64,000 nucleotides of DNA from CAWIJJ01 sp963836405 (GTDB taxonomy: Bacteria; Acidobacteriota; Terriglobia; Bryobacterales; Bryobacteraceae), in the NCBI GenBank assembly GCA_963836405.1, contig CAWIJL010000004.1, forward strand, positions 124,001-188,000, given 5' to 3'. The notes under the pieces are model-generated. The model was given only the letters and a program-made list of their open reading frames with translations. It made no database searches and was not told the origin of the DNA. Of the stretch, positions 54,235 through 61,437 are shown in pieces; position 1 is the stretch's first letter; each line of letters opens with the position of its first letter. A program made the translations under genes and the position numbers.

Positions 54235-55583
54235 TCATCGTCGGCGGCGGGATATCCGGGCTTTCTACGGCGTACTACCTCGCGAAGGCGGGAGTGCGGT
54301 CGACGATCATCGAATCGCGCCCGCGCCTGGGCGGTGTCATCCGGACCGAACGGGTGGAGGGCTGCCTGGTGGAGGCCGGACCGGACAGTTTCCTCGCCGC
54401 GAAACCGGCCGGGATGGAACTGATCCGGGACGTGGGCCTCGAGGGCGAGGTGATCGGTTCCAACGACCACCTGCGAGTCACCTTCGTGCGCAAAAACGGA
54501 CGGCTGGTGCCTCTGCCCGACGGGCTGATGATGATGGTGCCCACCAGGATCCTGCCGCTGGTGACGACCGGGCTGCTCGGGTGGGGGACCAAGGTTCGCA
54601 TGGGGATGGAGTTGATGCGGGCGCCGGCGCGCATGACGGAGGACGAGTCGGTGGCCGACTTCGTGCGCGAGCACTACGGGCAGGAAGCGGTGGACTACCT
54701 GGCAGAGCCGCTACTTTCGGGAATTTATGGCGGCGATCCGACGCGGCTCAGCGTGACCAGCGTGCTGCCGCGTTTCGTGGAACTGGCGAACAAGTACGGC
54801 AGCCTGACGCGCGGGGTGCTGGCGGCGCGCGCCAAGATGAAGAACAGCGGTCCGCCCGCGCCGCTGTTCCGCACGTTGAAGGGCGGCCTGGGCCAACTGG
54901 TGGAGGCCGTGACCGGCGCCATCGCGGGTCAGATGGAGGTGCGGCAGGCGCGTGCCGAAACGGTGGAGCGCACCCCGGCCGGTTTCCGTGTCCGTGCCGG
55001 CGGCGAATGGATGGAGGCGGACGAGGTGGTGCTGGCTTGCGAGGCGCACAGCGCGGCAGGCCTGGCGGCGCCGCTCGATGGGCGGCTGTCCGAACTGCTG
55101 GGCGCGGTGGGTTACAGTTCTTCGATAATCGTGATGCTGGGATTCGATGCGGCCGATTTCGCGCGGCCTCCGGAGGGCTTCGGCTTTCTGGTTCCCAAGA
55201 CGGAACGGGGGCGGCTGACGGCCTGCACGTGGGTGGGCACGAAGTTTTCGCACCGCGTTCCGGAAGGCAAGATTGTGGCGCGCTGTTTCCTGGCAGGGGC
55301 CGAAAACGGCGCCGAAAGCGACGAAGCGTTGATCGAGGTGGTGACGGGGGAATTGCAGCAGATCGCCGGTTTCACGGCGCGTCCGAAATTCGGCCGGGTT
55401 TTCCGCTGGCCGCGGGCGATGGCGCAATACCCGGTGGGCCACCCGCGCCGGCTGGAGGAACTGCGCGCTCGAATGGGGACGATTGCCGGGCTGCACGTAG
55501 CCGGGAACGCCTACGACGGCATCGGGGTACCCGACTGTATCAGGCTGGGAAAGGCCGCGGCGGAGCGGATCGCGGGCGGCTAG
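54222..55583 (+). CDS. hemY: Oxygen-dependent protoporphyrinogen/coproporphyrinogen oxidase (HemY/HemG-type)
   Basis: The 453-residue flavoprotein opens with the FAD fingerprint VVIVGGGISGLSTAYYLAKA and the GG-motif PRLGGVIRTERVEG. It has family landmarks AGPDSFLAAKPAG, YLAEPLLSGIYGGDP and the terminal FAD motif HVAGNAYDGIGVPDCIRLGK. It oxidises protoporphyrinogen IX (or coproporphyrinogen III) to the porphyrin. It overlaps hemH by 13 bases. Its TAG stop is the first three bases of an insertion sequence end, so the element landed exactly at the gene boundary without harming it. Confidence 0.94.
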   Translation: MPRVVIVGGGISGLSTAYYLAKAGVRSTIIESRPRLGGVIRTERVEGCLVEAGPDSFLAAKPAGMELIRDVGLEGEVIGSNDHLRVTFVRKNGRLVPLPDGLMMMVPTRILPLVTTGLLGWGTKVRMGMELMRAPARMTEDESVADFVREHYGQEAVDYLAEPLLSGIYGGDPTRLSVTSVLPRFVELANKYGSLTRGVLAARAKMKNSGPPAPLFRTLKGGLGQLVEAVTGAIAGQMEVRQARAETVERTPAGFRVRAGGEWMEADEVVLACEAHSAAGLAAPLDGRLSELLGAVGYSSSIIVMLGFDAADFARPPEGFGFLVPKTERGRLTACTWVGTKFSHRVPEGKIVARCFLAGAENGAESDEALIEVVTGELQQIAGFTARPKFGRVFRWPRAMAQYPVGHPRRLEELRARMGTIAGLHVAGNAYDGIGVPDCIRLGKAAAERIAGG

Positions 55584-55726
55584 CGGGAGTTTACTGAGAA
55601 CACCCCAGTAGCGCGCCCGTTGGTTTCCGAAGTTCTTTCCTGCCAAGCGCATAGTCCGCCCCAGCGCGATCAGGTTTTGTATTACCCTATATCAAACATT
55701 TCTATAGCAAAATGTTTGGAATGTTC

Positions 55727-55755
55727 TTGACCCTTCACGCCCTTGGCTCTATACT
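55727..55755 (+). promoter_or_regulatory. Sigma-70-type promoter of the transposase
   Basis: TTGACC at 55727-55732 and TATACT at 55750-55755 are separated by exactly 17 bases. The transposase ATG is only 15 bases after the -10, so the message would have a very short or absent leader. The nearby repeated TTACCCTATAT (55682 and 55760 regions) may be a transposase-binding site. Confidence 0.7.
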
Positions 55756-55770
55756 TGTCTTACCCTATAT

Positions 55771-57477
55771 ATGGCTTCCCTCATTGCCAAAAAGAAGGGC
55801 CACAAACTCTACTACTACGTCGTCGAGAGTGCTCGCGTCGACGGCAAACCTCGCATCGTTCACCAAGCCTATCTGGGCACCGCCGAAAAGGTCGCCGACC
55901 TCGTCAAGGACCGCACCTCACCGGTGCCCCTGTCCGCCACCATGCGCGAGTTTGGGTTGCCCGGCTCCCTCTGGCTCGCCGCTCACCAGACGGGAGTCTT
56001 TTCTCTGCTCGAGTCGCTCTTCCCGCAGCCGCGCTCCGCCCCCTCGCCAGCTCACTATCTCTTGCTGGCAGCCATCCACCGCATCTGTCAGCCGGGGCCC
56101 AAGACCGAAGTGGCCGATTGGTATGGCCGCTCCGTCCTGCACTCGCTGTGGAATTTTCCGCCCGAGCGCTTCACCTCGCAAGCTTTCTGGGATGTCTTCG
56201 AGAAGATTCTGCCGCAGGGGGCTTCCGGCGACGATCCGCTCGAAGCTGCCCAACTGCGCCTGCTGGCCTTGTGGAAGCAAAGGCAAGGCGTGAGCCGCCG
56301 CTTGTTGGCCTACGACACCACCAACTTCTACACCTATATTGCCAGCACCAACACCCGCAACGAACTGGCCCAGCGCGGACACAACAAGCAGGGCCGTCAC
56401 AATTTGCGACAAGTGGGTCTCAGCTATGTTTTGGACGGCGACAGCGGATTGAGCTTATGCCATCACGTTTATCCTGGCGACGTAGCCGACGCCGAGGAGT
56501 TCTCCGTCGCGCTGTCACGAATCACGCGCATGCTGGACCAAAACCAAATCGCGCGCGATACGGTGACACTGGTGTTCGACAAGGGAACCGCTGCCCTGGC
56601 CAACACCGTGCAACTGGAGGAAGCCCGCGTGGGATGGATTTCCGCGCTGCCCTGGAACCAAGCCCCGGCGGAGTTGCGGGAGCGAGCGGTGGAACAACTT
56701 CCGCCATGCAGCAGCCAACAACCCGGCGTGCGTGCGGCCGGTGAAAAACTTCTGGTGCATGGCAAAGACTACTTCTGTGTGGTGAAGTACTCGGCTTCCT
56801 TTGCCGGCGAGCAACTGCATAGTTTGACCACCAGCGTGAGCAAAGTATTGCAGTATCTGCGCCGATTCTCCATCGAACTGAATAAGCCGAAAGCCCGCTG
56901 GGATGAGAAGAAGATTCGCAGCAAGATCCAGCGCTGGCTATCGGGCCAGTTCCTGACGGAGGTAATCCGCTACGAACTCCAACAGCGGGGCGGCCATTGG
57001 CATCTGCAGTTCGACTTCAACATCGTTGCCTGGCAGCACCTGCTAACGCATCGCCTCGGCCGCACGGTTCTGCTTACCAATCGCATGGACTGGACGGCGG
57101 AACAGGTAGCAGCCGGATACTCCGGCCAGCAATCCATCGAGAGAGTCTTCCGCGGACTCAAGGATGGAGAGTGGCTGGGTTGGGGACCCATGCACCACTG
57201 GACGGATCGCAAGATCCGCATCCATGCTTTCTATTGCATGCTCGGAATCTCGCTGCTGCAATATGTGCACAAGCAAGCGCAAGCCGCGTGGGACGGGATT
57301 TCAATGGAGCAACTGCTCGAAGAATTGCAGCAGATCCAGCAGTTCGTCTTGCTCTACCCTCCGCAGGGCGAGAAAGGACCGAGCCGCATTTCCACCGTGC
57401 TCTCCAAGCAGACCCTGGCGCAACAATCTCTCGCGCAAACCTTGGGCCTCGATCAACTTCGTAGTACCCAAACATAG
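55771..57477 (+). CDS. IS1634-family (IS4 superfamily) DDE transposase
   Basis: The 568-residue protein starts MASLIAKKKGHKLYYYVVES, typical of IS1634 transposases. The RNase H-like core has Asp182 in LAYDTTNF, Asp270 in LVFDKGTAA and Glu457 in QQSIERVFRGLKDG, with the YREK-like arrangement and a long beta-rich insertion between the second Asp and Glu. The frame is intact. It would cut and paste the surrounding element. Confidence 0.92.
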   Translation: MASLIAKKKGHKLYYYVVESARVDGKPRIVHQAYLGTAEKVADLVKDRTSPVPLSATMREFGLPGSLWLAAHQTGVFSLLESLFPQPRSAPSPAHYLLLAAIHRICQPGPKTEVADWYGRSVLHSLWNFPPERFTSQAFWDVFEKILPQGASGDDPLEAAQLRLLALWKQRQGVSRRLLAYDTTNFYTYIASTNTRNELAQRGHNKQGRHNLRQVGLSYVLDGDSGLSLCHHVYPGDVADAEEFSVALSRITRMLDQNQIARDTVTLVFDKGTAALANTVQLEEARVGWISALPWNQAPAELRERAVEQLPPCSSQQPGVRAAGEKLLVHGKDYFCVVKYSASFAGEQLHSLTTSVSKVLQYLRRFSIELNKPKARWDEKKIRSKIQRWLSGQFLTEVIRYELQQRGGHWHLQFDFNIVAWQHLLTHRLGRTVLLTNRMDWTAEQVAAGYSGQQSIERVFRGLKDGEWLGWGPMHHWTDRKIRIHAFYCMLGISLLQYVHKQAQAAWDGISMEQLLEELQQIQQFVLLYPPQGEKGPSRISTVLSKQTLAQQSLAQTLGLDQLRSTQT

Positions 57478-57702
57478 GTAATACGGACCGACACCTGCAA
57501 GTTCTTGCAAGAACAACCGTTACGACCCTGTTCCCTTTGCTCTCAGTAAACTCCCGCTAGGGCGGCAGTGTGAGTGAGCAAGGTGTGCACCTGAATAGCC
57601 GCCTGGGTCGAGCGGGCGAAGGCTTGGCACCATCCCCACCGGCGGCTTCTTCATTCAGGGAATCGCAAAGGGACCGGCTTGCCAGGCCGGAACCGGAGGG
57701 AA

Positions 57703-58170
57703 TTAGTCGTGGCCCTGCCGGACGGGGATGCCGCGGATTTCCTGGTGATTCGGGAGCACGATACGGGCGGAGCGGATATCCGAAGTGCGCCCGTCGAACT
57801 CCACCACGTAGCCCATCACATCTCCGCGCGAGAAGTTGGCGAAATCAGCCGGTTCCCCCCGGCCATTGAGGAAGGTGGCCGAGCGTCGCATATGGAAGCT
57901 GTTCGCGTCGTCGTAGAGGCGCATAGTGCGAAGGAACTGACGGGCGTTTTGATCCGTGTTCTCGCGAGGGCCGTTATGCCGCAGCGCCATCTGGCAGCGA
58001 ATCTGTCCGGAATTGACCTCACAGTAGTCCACGGAGAGTGTAAAGTTCGCGGGAAAGTGGGCCGTACCCACGGTGATATTCGCGGAGCGTCGTCCGATTT
58101 GCGGTGACTGGGCGAAGCCTGCACAAACCAAGGCTGCGCAGCCGATTACGAGAGAGAGATGACGGTACAT
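57703..58170 (-). CDS. Secreted hypothetical protein
   Basis: A signal peptide (LSLVIGCAALVCAGFAQ) is followed by about 130 residues of beta-rich sequence with one cysteine pair (SVDYCEVNSGQIRCQMAL) and the segments RTMRLYDDANSFHM and GRTSDIRSARIVLPNHQEI. It is probably a small periplasmic or exported beta-sandwich. The family is not recognised. The ATG at 58170 directly opens the signal peptide. Confidence 0.6.
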   Translation of the reverse strand: MYRHLSLVIGCAALVCAGFAQSPQIGRRSANITVGTAHFPANFTLSVDYCEVNSGQIRCQMALRHNGPRENTDQNARQFLRTMRLYDDANSFHMRRSATFLNGRGEPADFANFSRGDVMGYVVEFDGRTSDIRSARIVLPNHQEIRGIPVRQGHD

Positions 58171-58339
58171 TGAATGCCTTTCCCTGAGCCCGAAGGGGGC
58201 AGATTGAGCGCGATCGCGGGAGAGCAAACGGTCATGCGAGGTCGCTCTCTAGGCCTTATCGGCCATTCTTCTACTGGCAAGAATGTTTGCGGTTGGCTCC
58301 AGTCTTCAACCTGTACTGCATGGGGCAGCACCAGCGTGA

Positions 58340-58502
58340 CAGCGATTATCTTCCCGAAACGCCGCCGGTGATGTAGCCACCGTGATCGCCACCCGCGAGA
58401 TCGTTTCGGAGTACCCGGATGATACGCCGTGTCCGAGCCAACTGCTACGAGCCAAGCGCCGAACACTGGGATCCCGGCATCAGGACGAGGAGGACGCCAT
58501 GA
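58340..58502 (+). pseudogene. Remnant of a DUF4258-type toxin with internal deletion
   Basis: One frame reads GDVATVIATREIVSEYPDDT, the middle of DUF4258 toxins. At about 58443 the sense passes to another frame reading YEPSAEHWDPGIRTRRTP and stop, which is the usual C-terminus. Roughly 20-25 residues between them are missing, and the N-terminal part is cut by a stop at 58337. The stop of this remnant overlaps the antitoxin ATG (ATGA), as in intact loci. Confidence 0.65.
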
Positions 58503-58731
58503 CCTGCGCAATCTGCAAAAACGGGACAACTCACCCCGGCCATGTGACCGTCACGCTTCAGCGTGGCGATACAACGATACAACCGTGATCCTGAAGCAGG
58601 TCCCCGCTGAGGTGTGCACGAATTGCGGCGAGTATTACCTCTCCAGCGAGGTGACAGCGCAGGTGCTCAAAAGAGCGGAGTTGGCCGTCAAGAGTGGGGC
58701 GGAAGTCGAAATCCTGCGATTCGCAGCGTGA
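58499..58731 (+). pseudogene. MqsA/YgiT-type zinc-finger antitoxin, broken by an 8-bp tandem duplication
   Basis: The N-terminal frame reads MTCAICKNGTTHPGHVTVTL and then QRGDTT. After it the sequence CGATACAA is present twice in tandem (58567-58574 and 58575-58582), throwing the frame into an early stop. Removing one copy gives GDTTVILKQVPAEVCTNCGE and the normal end ELAVKSGAEVEILRFAA. The four-cysteine zinc site (CAIC, CTNC) is otherwise kept. The antitoxin is therefore disabled by a slip of one repeat unit. Confidence 0.75.
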
Positions 58732-58790
58732 TGTGTTGGGGTGGTACGCCGGGCCGATCCGAACGGCCGACCTGCCCGAACAGGTCCGTT

Positions 58791-59219
58791 TCATTGGAGC
58801 GGATTCACGACACGCAGTTTGAGAAAGCGGCTGAAGTCACGGTCGTTCGTGTATAGCTCGGCGCCCTGCTCGATTGCCAGTGCCGCGAGAACGGCGTCGG
58901 TCACCAGCGGCCCGGAACACTGCGAATCCGCCAACAGGTCTCGCAGGATTTCCCAGTGCCGCTCACCGGGAGACGGCGCGACCACGTTTGGCAGTGACAG
59001 CCATTCGTCGACAATCGCCCGCGCCTCGTCGATTGTGAGCGGATTATTCCACGCCCGCGGGTTGGTGGTGATGCGGACGAACGCGTAAATGGAATGCCAA
59101 GGAAAAAGGACCGGCTCCGGTCTTGCGAGCACGTCCTCCAGCCAGCGCCGCGCCTTCGGGTGCTCTGGCGCGGAGGAGTCGTAGGCATACAGCAGGAGAT
59201 TCGCGTCGACCAGGATCAT
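58791..59219 (-). CDS. vapC: VapC-type PIN-domain toxin
   Basis: The 142-residue PIN protein has the first acid in MILVDANLLLYAYD and the middle acids in NNPLTIDEARAIVDEW. The catalytic acids TDAVLAALAIEQGAELYTND and the close RDFSRFLKLRVVNPL follow. All PIN acids are present, so the nuclease should be active, cutting tRNA or rRNA. Its ATG overlaps the vapB stop (ATGA), confirming the antitoxin-first operon. Confidence 0.93.
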   Translation of the reverse strand: MILVDANLLLYAYDSSAPEHPKARRWLEDVLARPEPVLFPWHSIYAFVRITTNPRAWNNPLTIDEARAIVDEWLSLPNVVAPSPGERHWEILRDLLADSQCSGPLVTDAVLAALAIEQGAELYTNDRDFSRFLKLRVVNPLQ

Positions 59220-59461
59220 CTGTGCAGCGGGCCTTCAATCTGGTCGAGCAGGCGCGCGATGCTCGCCGCCGACAAGCCGTCGCGGAGACCCATCGGCCGC
59301 GCTCGGACGGTGAACTTCGGCCGTGGCTGATACGCTTGGCGCGCGGTAAGCCCCAATCGCAAGTAGTAGTTGACGATTTCCTTGAAGCTCTTGCCTTCCC
59401 GGCGCGCCTCGCGTTCGAGCCGGTCTTGCACATCGTCATCCAAGGTCAGAGTCGTTCTCAC
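59216..59461 (-). CDS. vapB: VapB-type ribbon-helix-helix antitoxin
   Basis: From a GTG at 59461, the 81-residue protein starts with a ribbon-helix-helix domain (MRTTLTLDDDVQDRLEREAR, then REGKSFKEIVNYYLRLGL). It ends in a toxin-binding tail (GLRDGLSAASIARLLDQIEG). It neutralises VapC and should repress the operon through the palindrome at its own start. Confidence 0.9.
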   Translation of the reverse strand: MRTTLTLDDDVQDRLEREARREGKSFKEIVNYYLRLGLTARQAYQPRPKFTVRARPMGLRDGLSAASIARLLDQIEGPLHR

Positions 59462-59471
59462 ATCATGATGT
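59460..59471. promoter_or_regulatory. 12-bp palindrome at the vapB start, likely operator
   Basis: ACATCATGATGT is a perfect palindrome overlapping the first base of vapB and its leader. VapB-type proteins usually bind such short palindromes for autoregulation. Confidence 0.5.
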
Positions 59472-59533
59472 TAACACAGAGGCATCTTGATGCCCGACGC
59501 GGCTGTCTCATGTGCTGCGGTTTTCGAGGAGTA

Positions 59534-59580
59534 GGGTGGTACGCCCGGGCCGATTCGAACGGCCGACCCTTTTGCTCCGG
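59534..59580 (-). tRNA. Displaced 3' half of a tRNA, probably tRNA-Arg(CCG)
   Basis: On the minus strand the sequence gives an anticodon loop CTCCGGA (anticodon CCG), a half stem GCAAA, a variable loop AGGGTC, a T-arm with 5-bp stem GGCCG/CGGCC around TTCGAAT, an acceptor strand CGGGCGT, discriminator A and CCA. The 5' half of the tRNA is absent upstream, and the variable loop is one base long. Such 3' halves mark the distal end of elements integrated into a tRNA gene. The complete gene would then lie to the right of this window. Confidence 0.58.
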
Positions 59581-59834
59581 AGCTATCGGAACCCCTTCTA
59601 ATCCTTCCTGCCGTTACTTGGGTTTTCAACAACTTGGGGCGTCTGCTTTCGCTCGGCCGACATCCTGAGAGGGCTCAACAACCACGGTATTGATACGGTT
59701 CTGATACGGCGGCGGCGTTCCTCCGTTCTGTTCTCGAGGTCTCTGAGTGCGCCGTTTCTGCCGTTTGCCCTCTCGCCCCGAAATGACAATGGCCCGCGTT
59801 GCAGCGCGAGCCATCGATCCAGAGGGGGTGAAAA

Positions 59835-60838
59835 TTGAATCCTCTCAACGGAATTATACACCACCACGGCACGCAAACAAAAGGCGAAAATGCGTTCGAA
59901 GGTCTGCCACTTGTGGCCGGCGATCCTATGGATCAGAGCGGTGGTTCTAGGTCTTCCAGCCTGGTCGGGTCGGATCTTACCACCTCTGACTATTCCGACT
60001 TGGAGTCGCGATGGATTGACCGTTCCCTGAGCATCCGCGCTGGCCTGCGTCGCGTCGATTCGGTTGCTGGTGCTGAGATCATCGGCCGCAAGAACGGCAA
60101 CTATGCTGGCGTCGTCATTCCGTATTTCCACCCCGGTTCCAGTTCCGTCCGCGAGTACCGGTTGCGCAGGGATCAGCCCGAGCTCGAGTACGACTTTGCC
60201 GGCAATCTGAAGGCCAGACAGAAATACCTCAGCCCGCCGGGCCGGTCCAACCTGTTGTACGTGGTGCCCGGCGTTAGCCAAGAGTCCCTTCGCGACGCAA
60301 CCCTGCCCATCGTTGATCACGGAGGGGGAGTTCAAGACCCTCGCCCTGTGGCGCTTGGCCAACTACGGGTCCCGAGCACAGTCCCGCTTTCTGCCCGTGG
60401 GAATTTCCGGCGTTTTACAACTGGCGCGGGACCATCGGCAAGGCTGTCGGGCCGGACGGCAGCCGGTTGGACGTCAAAGGGGCAATCCCGGATCTCGACT
60501 GGATCGTATGGGCCGGCCGCCGAGTCGTGATTGCCTACGATGCCGATGCGGTCACCAAGGAGGCCGTCCGCATCGCCCGTTCCATGCTCGGCGCGCACTT
60601 GCGCGGCTGTGGGGCCATCGTCGGCTTCCTGGAATGGGACGTCGCCAAGGGCAAAGGAATCGATGACCACCTGGCCATGGTCGGTCCCGAAACAGTCCTC
60701 GATGAAATCGCGCACATCGATTTCGCGAGCTCCGCATGGAAGAAGGACTTGCTGCGCTCCAAACCGCCTATGAACACGACGGAGGGCCGTATCTTGCCGG
60801 TCCTGGTCCTCTCCAGCCCTTTCCGGACGATCGCGTGA
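59835..60838 (+). pseudogene. DUF3854/Toprim-like replication protein of an island, two frameshifts and truncated
   Basis: A TTG start with a GAGGGGGTG site opens the frame ESRWIDRSLSIRAGLRRVDS ... REYRLRRDQPELEYD ... KYLSPPGRSNLLYVVPG. At about 60309 the sense moves to ITEGEFKTLALWRLANYGSR, and at a T4 run (60412-60415) to YNWRGTIGKAVGPDGSRLDV and VVIAYDADAVTKEAVRIARS, a Toprim acid motif. Each switch needs one extra base. The protein then continues to WKKDLLRSKPPMNTTEGRIL and stops being protein-like at about 60805, where it joins a foreign gene tail-to-tail. Such proteins are primase/helicase-type parts of plasmids and integrative elements. Confidence 0.65.
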
Positions 60839-60861
60839 TCGTCGGCGATCAGGATCTTCAT
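60805..60861 (-). pseudogene. Truncated response-regulator start
   Basis: The minus strand encodes MKILIADDHAIVRKGLER, the receiver-domain start of a NarL/LuxR-type response regulator, and then loses all similarity at the junction with the replication gene. Its ATG overlaps the kinase stop (ATGA), so it belongs to the broken two-component operon. Confidence 0.7.
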
Positions 60862-61320
60862 CGGCCGGTATCCTCACGCCCGGACAGCGGCACACGCAAA
60901 GTGACGCTCGTTCCCTTGCCGCGCCTTCCTTGAATCTTCAGATGACCGCCCATGCGCATGACACGCTCCTGGAGGCCCAGCAGCCCCAACGATTCCGGCG
61001 CTTCAATCTGTCGCCTTGTAATACCCCTGCCATCATCCCGTACTTCTAGCACCACATGTCGCTCTTCCTGCTTTACGGAGACGGTCACCGTACGGGCGTT
61101 GGCATGCCGCGCCACGTTGGTCAGCAATTCCTGAAAGATTCGAAATGCGTTCGTCGAGTCGTCCCGGCTCAGCCCAAGCCGGCCGGCAGTAGGTTCCAGG
61201 ACGCAATGGATACGCGTGCGTGCTTGAAACTCCAGAAGCTGCCATTCGATGGCCGCGGCCAGCCCAAGGTCATCCAGCACGCTGGGCCGCAGTTCCGCGG
61301 GCGCACGAACGGCGAAGACG
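60858..61320 (-). pseudogene. C-terminal fragment of a NarX-type sensor histidine kinase
   Basis: The readable part begins near AELRPSVLDDLGLAAAIEWQ (end of the HisKA_3 dimerisation region). It continues through the HATPase: FRIFQELLTNVARHANA (N box), LEVRDDGRGI (G1), GLLGLQERVMRMGG (G2) and RGKGTSVTLRVPL. The sensor and the phospho-acceptor histidine are missing, because the upstream side is occupied by the unrelated sequence and large gene at 61438. It is not a working kinase. Confidence 0.75.
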
Positions 61321-61437
61321 TTAACAACAGGGGACCTGGATTCCGGGGTGGGAAAGTTTGGCTCCCCATCTTGGACACTATTAGATTCTTGGATCGAAGA
61401 TCGTAAACAAGAATACTTGAACATTTGGAGGGGTAAC

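Larger units (their letters stand above)
55581..57559 (+). mobile_element. IS1634-like insertion sequence with perfect 19-bp terminal inverted repeats
   Basis: TAGCGGGAGTTTACTGAGA at 55581-55599 is the exact reverse complement of 57541-57559. The tetramer CTAG is present at both outer borders (55580-55583 and 57556-57559), compatible with a short target duplication inside or at the repeat ends. The unit is about 1.98 kb and holds one transposase gene with its own promoter. Complete ends and an intact gene suggest a recent, possibly still active element. Confidence 0.88.
58739..59568. repeat. Direct repeats of a tRNA 3'-end-like sequence flanking vapBC
   Basis: The 34-base segment at 58739-58772 and the 35-base segment at 59534-59568 differ by one inserted C and one substitution. 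Both read, on the minus strand, as a T-arm (GGCCG, seven-base loop, CGGCC) followed by an acceptor end and CCA. They bracket the vapBC pair and look like attachment-site copies left by site-specific integration at a tRNA gene. Confidence 0.65.

Noticed and set aside
54581..55597. Glycine/arginine-rich frame overlapping hemY
   Set aside because: Its composition is that of a shifted frame of hemY, which has clear FAD motifs.
55712..56744. Two plus-strand frames over the transposase N-terminus
   Set aside because: Shifted frames of the transposase gene. The 568-residue frame holds all catalytic residues.
59534..59580. Complete tRNA gene
   Set aside because: Only the 3' half from the anticodon loop onward is present. 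The 5' half and pairing acceptor strand are missing.
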